Origin: Streptomyces katrae
GTDB lineage: Bacteria > Actinomycetota > Actinomycetes > Streptomycetales > Streptomycetaceae
DNA length: 64,000 nt
Direction of reading: 5' to 3'
Assembly (NCBI RefSeq): GCF_000717655.1
Contig: NZ_JNZY01000003.1
Span: forward strand, 240,599-304,598
The position numbers were made by a program, and so were the translations under genes. Positions 52,319-61,465 of the stretch are shown in pieces. Under the pieces are notes generated by a model. It did not search any database. It worked only from the letters and a program-made list of their open reading frames with translations, and was not told where the DNA came from. Position 1 is the stretch's first letter, and each line of letters opens with the position of its first letter.

Positions 52319-53542
52319 GTGACCGTGGAGAGCACTGCCGCGCGCAAGCCGCGACGCAGCAGCGGCACCAAGCGGGCGGCAGGCGCGGCGAGCGCCGCCA
52401 AGGCCCCCGCTGCCAAGGCTGCCGCCACCGCGCAGAACGCCGAGCCCCAGCTCGTACAGCTGCTGACGCCCGAGGGGGAACGGGTCAGCGCCGCAGACAA
52501 TCCCGATGCTGCGGAGTTCCTGTCCTTCGTCGAGGACATCACCACCGAGGACCTGCGCGGGCTCTACCGCGACATGGTCCTGACCCGCCGTTTCGACGGC
52601 GAGGCGACGGCCCTGCAGCGTCAGGGCGAGCTGGGTCTGTGGGCCTCGCTGCTCGGCCAGGAGGCCGCTCAGATCGGCTCCGGCCGCGCGCTGCGCGACG
52701 ACGACTACGTGTTCCCGACGTACCGCGAGCACGGTGTGGCCTGGTGCCGGGGCGTCGACCCGACGAACCTGCTCGGCATGTTCCGCGGCGTGAACCACGG
52801 CGGCTGGGACCCGAACACCAACAACTTCCACCTGTACACGATCGTCATCGGCTCGCAGACGCTGCACGCGACCGGTTACGCGATGGGTGTGGCCAAGGAC
52901 GGCGCGGACTCCGCGGTCATCGCCTACTTCGGCGACGGCGCGTCCAGCCAGGGCGACGTCGCCGAGGCGTTCACCTTCTCGGCCGTCTACAACTCCCCCG
53001 TGGTGTTCTTCTGCCAGAACAACCAGTGGGCGATCTCCGAGCCGACCGAGCGCCAGATGCGCGTGCCGCTGTACCAGCGCGCCCAGGGCTTCGGCTTCCC
53101 GGGCGTCCGCGTCGACGGCAACGACGTCCTGGCCTGCCTGGCGGTCACCCGCTGGGCGCTGGAGCGGGCGCGCCGCGGCGAGGGCCCGACCCTGGTCGAG
53201 GCGTTCACGTACCGCATGGGTGCGCACACCACCTCCGACGACCCGACGAAGTACCGGCGCGACGAGGAGACGCAGGCCTGGGAGGCGAAGGACCCGATCC
53301 TGCGCCTGAAGACGTACCTGCTGGCCAGCGGCGGCGCGGACGAGGCGTTCTTCGAGTCCCTCGAGGCCGAGAGCGAGACGCTGGGCAAGCGGGTGCGCGA
53401 GGTCGTACGCGCCATGCCCGACCCGGACACCATGGCGATCTTCGAGAACGTCTACGCGGACGGGCACGCGCTCGTCGACGAGGAGCGCGCCCAGTTCGCC
53501 GCCTACCTCGCTTCCTTCGAGTCGGCCGAGGAGGGTCACTGA
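52319..53542 (+). CDS. bkdF: Branched-chain 2-oxoacid dehydrogenase E1 alpha subunit (second copy)
   Basis: 407 aa from GTG 52319 (GGAGGAG six bases upstream). An N-terminal extension rich in Ala/Lys/Arg (about 1-50) is not found in BkdA. Thiamine-diphosphate motif GDGASSQGDVAEAF ... QNN. Shares the fold but only moderate identity with the copy at 33845, so it is an old duplication rather than a recent one. One base overlap with the E1 beta gene. Confidence 0.93.
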   Translation: MTVESTAARKPRRSSGTKRAAGAASAAKAPAAKAAATAQNAEPQLVQLLTPEGERVSAADNPDAAEFLSFVEDITTEDLRGLYRDMVLTRRFDGEATALQRQGELGLWASLLGQEAAQIGSGRALRDDDYVFPTYREHGVAWCRGVDPTNLLGMFRGVNHGGWDPNTNNFHLYTIVIGSQTLHATGYAMGVAKDGADSAVIAYFGDGASSQGDVAEAFTFSAVYNSPVVFFCQNNQWAISEPTERQMRVPLYQRAQGFGFPGVRVDGNDVLACLAVTRWALERARRGEGPTLVEAFTYRMGAHTTSDDPTKYRRDEETQAWEAKDPILRLKTYLLASGGADEAFFESLEAESETLGKRVREVVRAMPDPDTMAIFENVYADGHALVDEERAQFAAYLASFESAEEGH

Positions 53543-54522
53543 TGGCTGTCGAGAAGATGTCGATCGCGAAGGCGCTCAACGAGTCCCTGCGCAAGGCCCT
53601 GGAGACGGACCCGAAGGTCCTGATCATGGGCGAGGACGTCGGCAAGCTGGGCGGTGTCTTCCGCATCACCGACGGACTGCAGAAGGACTTCGGCGAGGAG
53701 CGGGTCATCGACACCCCGCTCGCCGAGTCCGGCATCGTCGGCACGGCGATCGGCCTGGCGCTGCGCGGCTACCGCCCCGTGGTGGAGATCCAGTTCGACG
53801 GGTTCGTCTTCCCCGCGTACGACCAGATCGTCACGCAGCTCGCGAAGATGCACGCGCGGGCGCTGGGCAAGGTCAAGATGCCGGTCGTCGTCCGCATCCC
53901 GTACGCGGGCGGCATCGGCGCGGTGGAGCACCACTCGGAGTCCCCCGAGGCGCTGTTCGCGCACGTCCCGGGCCTGAAGGTGGTCTCCCCGTCGAACGCG
54001 AGCGACGCGTACTGGATGCTCCAGCAGGCGATCCTCAGCGACGACCCGGTGATCTTCTTCGAGCCGAAGCGGCGCTACTGGGACAAGGGCGAGGTCGACA
54101 CCGACGCCATCCCCGGCGAGCTGCACAAGGCGCGCGTGGCGCGCGAGGGCTCCGACATCACCCTGGCGGCCTACGGCCCGATGGTGAAGGTCTGCCTGGA
54201 GGCGGCGGCCGCGGCGGCCGAGGAGGGCAAGTCGGTGGAGGTCGTGGACCTGCGCTCGATGTCCCCGATCGACTTCGACGGGCTGCAGGCCTCCGTGGAG
54301 AAGACCCGCCGGCTCGTGGTCGTCCACGAGGCACCGGTGTTCCTGGGCACGGGCGCGGAGATCGCCGCCCGCATCACGGAGCGGTGCTTCTACCACCTGG
54401 AGGCTCCGGTGCTGCGCGTGGGCGGTTTCCACGCTCCGTACCCGCCGGCCCGCCTGGAGGACGAGTACCTGCCGGGCCTGGACAGGGTGCTCGACGCCGT
54501 CGACCGCTCGCTGGCGTACTGA
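53542..54522 (+). CDS. bkdG: Branched-chain 2-oxoacid dehydrogenase E1 beta subunit (second copy)
   Basis: 326 aa from ATG 53542 (TGATG overlap). MGEDVGKLGGVFRIT, QFDGFVFPAYDQI, RIPYAGGIGAVEHHSES and HEAPVFLGTGAE correspond position by position to the first beta subunit. Confidence 0.94.
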   Translation: MAVEKMSIAKALNESLRKALETDPKVLIMGEDVGKLGGVFRITDGLQKDFGEERVIDTPLAESGIVGTAIGLALRGYRPVVEIQFDGFVFPAYDQIVTQLAKMHARALGKVKMPVVVRIPYAGGIGAVEHHSESPEALFAHVPGLKVVSPSNASDAYWMLQQAILSDDPVIFFEPKRRYWDKGEVDTDAIPGELHKARVAREGSDITLAAYGPMVKVCLEAAAAAAEEGKSVEVVDLRSMSPIDFDGLQASVEKTRRLVVVHEAPVFLGTGAEIAARITERCFYHLEAPVLRVGGFHAPYPPARLEDEYLPGLDRVLDAVDRSLAY

Positions 54523-54534
54523 GGAGCCACGTTC

Positions 54535-55980
54535 ATGACCATCCGCGAATTCAAGATGCCCGACGTGGGCGAAGGCCTCACCGAGGCCGAGATCCTCAAG
54601 TGGTACGTCCAGCCGGGTGACACGGTCACCGACGGCCAGGTCGTGTGCGAAGTCGAGACGGCGAAGGCGGCCGTGGAGCTGCCGATCCCGTTCGACGGGA
54701 CCGTGCACGCGCTGCTCTTCGAGGAGGGCACCACGGTCGACGTCGGCCAGGTGATCATCTCGGTGCAGACGGGTCCGGCCGAGGCTCCGGCCGCAGCCGC
54801 CGAGGCTGCCGCGCCGGCTGCGGCCGAGGCTCCTGCCGCGGCGCCGGCCGCCGCGGCCCGCCAGCCCGTCCTGGTGGGCTACGGCGTCTCCGAGGCCTCC
54901 ACGAAGCGCCGCCCGCGCAAGGCGGCGCCGGGCGCCTCCGTCGCGGCGGCTGCGCCCGTCGAGGCCGCGCCGCCCGCCGCCGCGCAGAGCGGCACCGCCG
55001 CTGCGGCCGCCGGGCTGAACGGCAACGGCCACGGCCACGCCGGCGGGGAGCGCCCGCTGGCGAAGCCGCCGGTGCGCAAGCTCGCCAAGGATCTCGGGAT
55101 CGACCTGGCCTCCGTGACGCCCACCGGCGAGGGCGGGGTCGTGACCCGCGAGGACGTGCACGCCGCCGCCGCGGCCGCGATCGCCCCGCAGGCCGCGCAG
55201 GCCCCGGTCGCTGCCGCCGTGCCCGCCCGGGCCCAGGTCCAGGCCGCGGCTCCCGCGCCGGTTTCCGGCGAGGCCCCGGCCCGCGAGACCCGGATCCCGG
55301 TCAAGGGCGTCCGCAAGGTCACCGCGCAGGCCATGGTCGGCTCCGCGTTCACCGCTCCGCACGTCACCGAGTTCATCACCTTCGACGTGACCCGGACGAT
55401 GAAGCTGGTCCAGGAGCTCAAGGAGGACCCGGACCTCGCCGGTCTGCGGATCAACCCGCTGCTCCTGATCGCCAAGGCGGTCCTCGTGGCCGTCCGCCGC
55501 AACCCGGACGTCAACGCGTCCTGGGACGAGGCGGCCCAGGAGATCGTGCTCAAGCACTACGTCAACCTGGGCATCGCGGCGGCCACCCCGCGCGGCCTGA
55601 TCGTCCCGAACATCAAGGACGCGCACGCCAAGACGCTGCCCGAGCTGTCGACGGCCCTGTCCGAGCTGGTCACCACGGCCCGCGACGGCAAGACCTCCCC
55701 GGCCGACATGCAGAACGGCACCATCACCATCACCAACGTCGGCGTCTTCGGCGTCGACACCGGTACGCCCATCCTGAACCCCGGCGAGTCCGCGATCCTC
55801 GCGGTCGGCGCGATCAAGCTCCAGCCGTGGGTCCACAAGGGCAAGGTGAAGCCGCGCCACGTCACCACGCTGGCGCTGTCGTTCGACCACCGGCTCATCG
55901 ACGGTGAGCTCGGCTCCCGCTTCCTGGCGGACATCGCGGCCGTCCTGGAGCACCCGCGCCGGCTCGTCACCTGGTCGTAG
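54535..55980 (+). CDS. bkdH: Branched-chain 2-oxoacid dehydrogenase E2 (second copy)
   Basis: 481 aa. Lipoyl domain with VETAKAAVE, a long Ala-rich linker (about 80-170), a peripheral subunit-binding domain (VRKLAKDLGIDLASV) and the acyltransferase domain ending with DHRLIDGELG. The linker is longer than in BkdC. Last gene of the operon, followed by a terminator. Confidence 0.94.
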   Translation: MTIREFKMPDVGEGLTEAEILKWYVQPGDTVTDGQVVCEVETAKAAVELPIPFDGTVHALLFEEGTTVDVGQVIISVQTGPAEAPAAAAEAAAPAAAEAPAAAPAAAARQPVLVGYGVSEASTKRRPRKAAPGASVAAAAPVEAAPPAAAQSGTAAAAAGLNGNGHGHAGGERPLAKPPVRKLAKDLGIDLASVTPTGEGGVVTREDVHAAAAAAIAPQAAQAPVAAAVPARAQVQAAAPAPVSGEAPARETRIPVKGVRKVTAQAMVGSAFTAPHVTEFITFDVTRTMKLVQELKEDPDLAGLRINPLLLIAKAVLVAVRRNPDVNASWDEAAQEIVLKHYVNLGIAAATPRGLIVPNIKDAHAKTLPELSTALSELVTTARDGKTSPADMQNGTITITNVGVFGVDTGTPILNPGESAILAVGAIKLQPWVHKGKVKPRHVTTLALSFDHRLIDGELGSRFLADIAAVLEHPRRLVTWS

Positions 55981-55999
55981 TCCGATCCTGATCCGGTAC

Positions 56000-56040
56000 C
56001 CGAAGCCCCCCTCGCCACCGCACCGCGAGGGGGGCTTCGG
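56000..56040 (+). terminator. Terminator of bkdFGH
   Basis: Perfect 16-bp arms (56000-56015 with 56025-56040, core CGAAGCCCCCCTCGC) around a 9-base loop, 20 bp past the bkdH stop. Confidence 0.88.
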
Positions 56041-56089
56041 TGTGGAAAAGCCCTGGTCGGACGGAAGATCCCGGGCGATGATCACCGGT

Positions 56090-57052
56090 ATGAGATTCCG
56101 CGCCGCCCTCGCAGACCCCACCGACATCGACCGCGCCGTCGCCTATCCGGCCGACGGGCCCGTCGAAGCCCTCTCCGCCGACAAGATCCGCGAGGAGCTC
56201 GCGGAGAACCGGTTCCGCCCCGAGTGGATCTGGTGCGCCGAGGACGAGAACGGCGAGATCCTGGCCCGCGCGCTGTGGTGGGGCCGCGCCGACAGCGAGC
56301 GGCCCATCGCGCTCGACTGCCTCCAGGTACGGGAATCGGTCGCCGACCCGGCGGGCGTCGCCGCAGCGCTGCTGGCCGCCGGGCACGGGGCCTTCGGGAA
56401 CCTCCCGCTCTACAACGTCTCGCTGCCCGGCGACTGGCGTACCCGCCCCGACCTGGTCGAGGCCGTCGCCTGGCGCCGGGAGGCCGCGTACAGGGCGGGT
56501 CTGACCCGGGAGATCGAGCGGCTGCGCTACGAGTGGACGCTCCCCCAGCTACCGCCGGGGGCACTCCCAGCCGCCGGGACCGCGGAGCCCACCGGGCGGC
56601 TGGTGTTCCGGAACGGCACGGACGAGGAGTTCCTCGAGGCCTTCGTCCGGCTGTCCGCCGGCAGCCTCGACCTCGCCACGCAGCACGAGCTCCGCTCGAT
56701 GGACGCGGAGCAACTGGCCCGCGAGGACATGGAGTTCTACCTCGACTGTCCCGGCGAGCGCTCCTGGTGGCGCCTGGCCGACCTCCCGGACGGCACCCTC
56801 GCGGGCATGGCCATCCCCTCCGCGACCCCGTACCACCGCAATGTCGGGTACCTGGGCGTCGTACCGGAGCAGCGCGGCCGGGGCCTGATCGACGAGATCC
56901 TGGCGGAGATCACCCGCTTCCACGCGGCCGCGGGCGCCGAGCGCATCACCGCGACCACGGACACCGTCAATGTGCCCATGGCCGCGGCGTTCGACCGCGC
57001 CGGCTACGAGGTCACGGAGATCCGCCTGGTCCTGGAGGCTCAGGAGGTGTAG
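56090..57052 (+). CDS. GNAT-family N-acetyltransferase (two-domain)
   Basis: 320 aa from ATG 56090; ATG 56078 adds four residues. The N-terminal half is a degenerate GNAT-like domain and the C-terminal half an active-looking one, with the acetyl-CoA loop VGYLGVVPEQRGRGLIDEIL at about 240-262. The linker at about 152-162 (LPQLPPGALPAA) is encoded by a copy of the dispersed palindromic repeat. Substrate unknown. Its 3' end overlaps the convergent secreted-protein gene by 13 bp. Confidence 0.85.
   Translation: MRFRAALADPTDIDRAVAYPADGPVEALSADKIREELAENRFRPEWIWCAEDENGEILARALWWGRADSERPIALDCLQVRESVADPAGVAAALLAAGHGAFGNLPLYNVSLPGDWRTRPDLVEAVAWRREAAYRAGLTREIERLRYEWTLPQLPPGALPAAGTAEPTGRLVFRNGTDEEFLEAFVRLSAGSLDLATQHELRSMDAEQLAREDMEFYLDCPGERSWWRLADLPDGTLAGMAIPSATPYHRNVGYLGVVPEQRGRGLIDEILAEITRFHAAAGAERITATTDTVNVPMAAAFDRAGYEVTEIRLVLEAQEV
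56541..56570. repeat. Dispersed 30-bp palindromic repeat, copy 3, inside a gene
   Basis: TCCCCCAGCTACCGCCGGGG... shares the ACCGCCGGG core and flanking C/G arms with copies at 26261 and 33775, but lies in the reading frame of the acetyltransferase, between its two domains. Confidence 0.7.
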
Positions 57053-58308
57053 TACCCCTGCACGTCGACGACCAGGTCGGTGCGGCCGTGCGGGTTGTAC
57101 AGCTCGATGTAGCCGTCCGCGCTGACCGGGACGATCGTCATGGACGCGATGTCCGTCCGGGACCGGTAGTTCAGGTTGGACGTGTTCGGCACCGGGGTGC
57201 CGGCGGCGTGGGCCGTGATGTGGCCGTCCTCGGTGGCGTTGGTCGAGGTCAGGTTGATGACCACGGCCGCGACGTTCTCGGGGACGCCGTTCAGCCCGGT
57301 CACCTTGACGCGGGTGGCGGAGCCCGGTCCGGCCTTGCTGGCGGGGGCGCCCTGGCCGATGCGGGTGTCGAGGACGCGGGTCGGGTTGGCGGGGACGAAC
57401 AGGCCGCTGGTGCCGACGTCGCCGTCGTACCGGTTGTGCTTGAACCGGCCGACGTAGTCGACGATCAGATCGACCTGGCCGGCGTTGTTGTACAGGCCGA
57501 GGCCGCCCCGGCCCACGTCCATGTACGAGATGTTGGTGACGGTCTGGCCGCGCCCGAAGTTGAGGTCGGAGGTGTTCCAGACCCGCTGCCCGGCCGGGTA
57601 GACGGTGACGTGGCTGGCCTCGGTCGGCTCGGTGGCCGTGACCTGGAGGGCGAGCTCGGTGTCGGGCTGGGACGGGTCCATGACCGAGGAGACGTCCGCG
57701 GCGAGCGCGTTCTGCTCGCCGGCGCCCACGCGGCCCTGGCGGTCGCCGATGGTGGTGCGGGTGTCGAGCAGGCGCTTGGGCGTGCCGATCGTGAACGTGG
57801 AGCCCGCGTAGCCGCTGTTGGCGCCCTTGGCGGTGTAGAAGCCCTGGAGGTCGACGACCACGTGGGCGCTGCCGACGTGGTTGTAGAGGTCGACCACGCC
57901 GTTCGCGCCGACCTGCACGGTCACGCGGTTGGTGGTGACGGTCCGGCCCGCAGTGACGTTGAGGCTCGAGACCACGGGCATGGCCTGCCCGTCCGGGTAG
58001 GCGGTGATGAAGCTGTCGACGGTCGGATCGACGACGGTCACGTTCATGACGACGGCGGTGGGGACGGCACCGCTCGTCAGGCGGAGCGCGTTGGATATGT
58101 CGATCTTGGTGACGCTGTCAGGGCCCACCTTGCCGGACGGGGCTCCGTTGCCGACCCGGGTGTCGACCAGGCGGTAGTTCGACACGGAGAAGTAGGTGCT
58201 CGCGGCACCCACCTGCGGACCGGCGGCGGCAGCGGCGGTACCGATGGGCAGCAGGGTGCTGCCGGCCAGAACGACGGCGGCCAAGGCCGCGGCGCGAGAT
58301 GCGCGCAT
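57040..58308 (-). CDS. Secreted protein with three LDTR repeats
   Basis: 422 aa from ATG 58308 with GGGGGGA upstream. Signal peptide (MRASRAAALAAVVLAGS, cleavage near TAAAAAG), then three repeats of about 120 aa with LVDTR/LLDTR/VLDTR starts and DLQGFY, DYVGRF, DVQGYY ends. It lacks the PKD domain of its paralogue at 31287 and has no anchor, so it is probably released or bound non-covalently. Confidence 0.8.
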   Translation of the reverse strand: MRASRAAALAAVVLAGSTLLPIGTAAAAAGPQVGAASTYFSVSNYRLVDTRVGNGAPSGKVGPDSVTKIDISNALRLTSGAVPTAVVMNVTVVDPTVDSFITAYPDGQAMPVVSSLNVTAGRTVTTNRVTVQVGANGVVDLYNHVGSAHVVVDLQGFYTAKGANSGYAGSTFTIGTPKRLLDTRTTIGDRQGRVGAGEQNALAADVSSVMDPSQPDTELALQVTATEPTEASHVTVYPAGQRVWNTSDLNFGRGQTVTNISYMDVGRGGLGLYNNAGQVDLIVDYVGRFKHNRYDGDVGTSGLFVPANPTRVLDTRIGQGAPASKAGPGSATRVKVTGLNGVPENVAAVVINLTSTNATEDGHITAHAAGTPVPNTSNLNYRSRTDIASMTIVPVSADGYIELYNPHGRTDLVVDVQGYYTS

Positions 58309-58361
58309 GAGTTTTCCCCCCAGGAAAATGGCGATCAAGTAGTGCGCCAGCCATCTCATCA

Positions 58362-58411
58362 CACGGTTCGTCTCCACGGCGTTCGTCTTCACGGTGTCCG
58401 TCTTCACGGCG
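58362..58411. repeat. Tandem 15-bp direct repeats in a divergent promoter region
   Basis: CACGGCGTTCGTCTT (58375-58389) and CACGGTGTCCGTCTT (58390-58404) are flanked by partial copies at 58362 and 58405. They lie between the divergent starts at 58308 and 58460 and could be regulator-binding sites. Confidence 0.7.
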
Positions 58412-58459
58412 CGAGGCCGGGCCGGGCGGTAGCCTCCCGCCCGGGGAAGGGGGGTCGAA

Positions 58460-59224
58460 GTGGCCATCGCCGAGTTGCAGGTGTACTCCGTCGAGGAGGC
58501 CGACATCACGGGCGGCGTGTGCGTGGTCCGCTGCCTCGGCGGGGTCGCGCGCGCCGGACAGGTCTACGCCGTCGGGGAACTGCGGCTCGGGCTGCGGCGG
58601 ATCGAGCGGTACGGGCGCTCCGTGGCCTTCTTCGACGCGGGGCACATGGCCAAGGTCCACCTCACGGGCGCCCTGGTCGCGCTGCTCACCCGGGGGCAGG
58701 TGCTGACCGCGGTCCCGCCCGGAGGGCATGCGCTCGAGGACATCGAGGCCTGGCTGGCCACCGATCCGCCGCTGCAGGACGAGCCGCATCCGCTGACGCT
58801 GCGGACGCTGGCCGTGGGCCGGATGCAGGGGGACTGGCTGCCCGAGGAGACCCGGCTGCGCTGGGGCCGGGTGGCGCTGGCCGCTACACACCGCAAGGCG
58901 GAGTGGGCGGGGTCGCACGAGCTGGACCGTGCGGTCGAGGTGGCCGCCGTACGGGGTTACCTGCTCCGGCAGTTCGGCCCGCGCCGTGGCGCCGACCCGG
59001 CGGCACTGTGCCGGGACGCGCTGGCCGCGATCGACCTGACCCCGGCGGAGGCGGCCGCGGAGGCCCGCACCTGGCGGGACCTGCCGCGACCGCGCATCCA
59101 GCACCTGCGGCGCATCAAGCTCCTGCTGCCCTGGCTCGAACTCGCCCGCCCCCACCTTCCGGCCGGCGGCCCCCTCGCGGAGGCGGTGGACGCCTGGTCG
59201 GAGGTCCGGCCGCTGCTGCCCTAG
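58460..59224 (+). CDS. Hypothetical protein
   Basis: 254 aa from GTG 58460, which has GGGGGG seven bases upstream. No domain that I recognise. The N-terminal third (about 1-60) looks like a small beta barrel (VYSVEEADITGGVCVVRC, GQVYAVGELRLGLRRIERY) and the rest is helical, with a Trp/Arg-rich end. Soluble; no signal or membrane helix. Its TAG stop shares CTAG (59221-59224) with the convergent PPOX gene. Confidence 0.75.
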   Translation: MAIAELQVYSVEEADITGGVCVVRCLGGVARAGQVYAVGELRLGLRRIERYGRSVAFFDAGHMAKVHLTGALVALLTRGQVLTAVPPGGHALEDIEAWLATDPPLQDEPHPLTLRTLAVGRMQGDWLPEETRLRWGRVALAATHRKAEWAGSHELDRAVEVAAVRGYLLRQFGPRRGADPAALCRDALAAIDLTPAEAAAEARTWRDLPRPRIQHLRRIKLLLPWLELARPHLPAGGPLAEAVDAWSEVRPLLP

Positions 59225-59637
59225 CCGGCCTTGGCGGCGTTGCCGAGCACCTTGGTCGGGGTGATGCGGACGACGACGCGGACGCTCTCGGAGAGGGACT
59301 CGGTGAACTCCTTGCCGCCGTCCGGCCCCAGGTACTCCTCGGCGATGCGGCCGGCCACCGCGCGACCCGCGTCCTCGGCGAGGGTGGCCGTGCCGCGGAT
59401 CTCGACGTAGAGGAACGGGTTGGCCGTGTCGAACACGGTCAAGCCGACGCGCCCGTCCCGCGCGATGTTCCGCTCCTTGCGGCGGCCCTGCTCGGTGGAA
59501 ACCAGCAGATCGGATCCGTCCCGGGCCACCCAGACCACGGAACTCTGGGGACTGCCATCGGGGTTGAGGGTGGAGAGCACCGCGGGGTGCGGAGAGTCCA
59601 GCAGGCCGCGTACGGTCTCGTTCAACTCAATCGTCAT
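59221..59637 (-). CDS. PPOX-class flavin/F420-binding protein
   Basis: 138 aa from ATG 59637. Split-barrel fold: HPAVLSTLNPDGSPQSSVVWV, STEQGRRKERNIARDGRVGLTVFD and VEIRGTATL are typical of the pyridoxamine-oxidase-like family with F420-dependent members in actinomycetes. It would reduce or bind a small molecule. A GTTGGC-AGG-GCCAAC inverted repeat at 59651-59665 lies just upstream of the start. Confidence 0.88.
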   Translation of the reverse strand: MTIELNETVRGLLDSPHPAVLSTLNPDGSPQSSVVWVARDGSDLLVSTEQGRRKERNIARDGRVGLTVFDTANPFLYVEIRGTATLAEDAGRAVAGRIAEEYLGPDGGKEFTESLSESVRVVVRITPTKVLGNAAKAG

Positions 59638-59650
59638 GCGGCCGAGGCTA

Positions 59651-59665
59651 GTTGGCAGGGCCAAC
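59651..59665. promoter_or_regulatory. Inverted repeat upstream of the PPOX gene
   Basis: GTTGGC and GCCAAC with a 3-base spacer, 14-28 bp in front of the start codon. Position and symmetry fit an operator; the binding protein is unknown. Confidence 0.45.
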
Positions 59666-59720
59666 GGCCGTACAGGAAAGCGCGGCGACTGGGCGAAGTC
59701 GGGGGAGCTGACGCGTCCAG

Positions 59721-59918
59721 TCAGTCGATGGGTGCGCCGTTGCGCGTGCCGCCGACGCAGGTCCACTGGCCGGTTGCGGAGTTGTACTCCACACTTCCTG
59801 TGCCTGCTACGCATTCGGGACCGGTGACAGCGGGCGCAGCAGCTTGTGCGGCAGGGACCATCACGCCGAGAACAGCCAGTATGACGGCAGCGATGAGCTC
59901 GGGAATTCGGGTACGCAT
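59721..59918 (-). CDS. Small secreted two-cysteine protein
   Basis: 65 aa from ATG 59918 with AGGAGG five bases upstream. Signal peptide (about 1-27, cleavage near AQAAA) and a mature part of about 38 residues with two cysteines (GPECVAG and WTCVGG) that may form one disulfide. No family recognised. Divergent from the membrane protein at 60020. Confidence 0.65.
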   Translation of the reverse strand: MRTRIPELIAAVILAVLGVMVPAAQAAAPAVTGPECVAGTGSVEYNSATGQWTCVGGTRNGAPID

Positions 59919-60019
59919 GGAGACCTCCTGTGAGGACAGGCCATGGTCATGACGTTACTCCGATCGGGTCGGGGCGCACTCCAGAAGCGATCACATCCAT
60001 ACGGCGGCAGACTGGTGTC

Positions 60020-61465
60020 ATGGCGAACACACCCGTGGTTGCCGTGGGTCCACCGGATGGCCTTGGCTGGCGGCACGTCACCATCAACGACCGTTTCGCG
60101 GGCCAAGTCCGCTCGATGGAGGCGCTCGGAAAGCTCATACGCGGTGCTGGGATCGCATCCGGGATCGAGCCCCATTGGATCGGCGGGAACTGCACAGTCT
60201 GGCCGGATCGCCCGTGGTACCGACGCACCATCGGAACTCTGATGGTCGTCGGCCTCTTGGTGACGGCGTGCATGCTCTTCGTGATCGGATTGAAGGACGC
60301 CTTCGGTGCGCTCACCTACTCGGGACGCATCACGGGAATCATCTTCCTTCTTGCGGCAGTGCTGGAAATCGGTGCCGCACTGGCCGCTTTCGACTACTGG
60401 CACGACCGGAAAGTTTCTTACTCCGGGATGGTTGTCCTCCTCGGTGCTTCGGTGTCGATTGCCGTCGGCTTGTTCATGCTCCTTATGCAAATGATCGACG
60501 GTAGGAGGTACACGAATTACGTGCCGTTTTGGATAATTTTCACCATGCTGTCCGTGGGGGCGGTGTGCGTCCTCGTCCGTGATCGGGTGTGGAAGACAAC
60601 TGCCAATCCCAAGCGGATCGCGGTAGGGGCGATTCTCTCTGCTCTCCTCGCCATCCCCAATGTGACGTATACGCAGATATACGTGCCCTATGCGACATCT
60701 CCCATCGTGAACAGTGCGGCTTCCTTCGGGAAGCCGAGTCTGAACGAGAACCGAAAGAGCATGTACCTACCGGTCCATTTGTACGTGAAGAACTCCGGTC
60801 AGGTACCCCTCTACGTCCTCGGCTCCATCTACTGGATCCACGGGTACCCGAACATGAAGGAACCGGGGGCGTTCACATTGATCCAGGACGGTGAGTTCAT
60901 CAAGCCGCCCGGCCGGGAGTTGAATCCCGGAGAGGAGTTCTCGTCGGACGAGGTCGTGGAGATTCCGTATCCTGGCAAGTTCGTGCACGGGAAACTCACC
61001 GTCCAGGGTGAGATATATGCGATCAGACGGGACAGGATGACAATAGTGGGCGACTATGAGCGCTCAGGGAAGAATCTGAACGTACTCAAGGAAAAGGGTC
61101 TGGATAAAGATCCTCAAGGTCCGCAGTTGAAGGCGGAAAAGGGCGAAACCTACTTCAGGTACCAGACCGGCATCTCGAACAGCAATGAGATCCTCAACGC
61201 GACTCGAGGGCGCCAACGCATCACTCTGTGGTATGTGCACAAAAAGGACTACCCCTACATCTATGCGGTTGTGGAGCCGCCGGGTGAAAGGGTAGGTTTC
61301 GACATCAACGATCCCAATCGGAACAAGAAAGCCATTGACCGCTACGGTCTGGCGCACTTGCGCAGCTCGATGCAGCAGAAACCCTTCGCGGAACTCATGG
61401 ACATGGCCAAGGGCGAGCCCTCCACCGGCGAATCGCCCACACCGCCCGGTGCTGAAACACCCTAG
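60020..61465 (+). CDS. Hypothetical membrane protein of atypical composition
   Basis: 481 aa from ATG 60020. A short soluble start, then five predicted helices (between about residues 72 and 232), then about 250 extracytoplasmic residues with YVKNSGQVPLYVLGSIYWI and a Pro/Thr-rich tail. Codon use includes ATA, AGA, AAA and TTT far more than in neighbours, which suggests horizontal acquisition. No family recognised. Its stop shares CTAG (61462-61465) with the convergent DUF1266 gene. Confidence 0.75.
   Translation: MANTPVVAVGPPDGLGWRHVTINDRFAGQVRSMEALGKLIRGAGIASGIEPHWIGGNCTVWPDRPWYRRTIGTLMVVGLLVTACMLFVIGLKDAFGALTYSGRITGIIFLLAAVLEIGAALAAFDYWHDRKVSYSGMVVLLGASVSIAVGLFMLLMQMIDGRRYTNYVPFWIIFTMLSVGAVCVLVRDRVWKTTANPKRIAVGAILSALLAIPNVTYTQIYVPYATSPIVNSAASFGKPSLNENRKSMYLPVHLYVKNSGQVPLYVLGSIYWIHGYPNMKEPGAFTLIQDGEFIKPPGRELNPGEEFSSDEVVEIPYPGKFVHGKLTVQGEIYAIRRDRMTIVGDYERSGKNLNVLKEKGLDKDPQGPQLKAEKGETYFRYQTGISNSNEILNATRGRQRITLWYVHKKDYPYIYAVVEPPGERVGFDINDPNRNKKAIDRYGLAHLRSSMQQKPFAELMDMAKGEPSTGESPTPPGAETP

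Noticed and set aside
56224..59952. Very long open frame of over 1200 codons on the plus strand
   Set aside because: It runs out of frame with the GNAT gene and antisense to the LDTR protein and PPOX genes; composition (Arg/Gly/Pro/Ala only) is that of a high-GC shadow frame.
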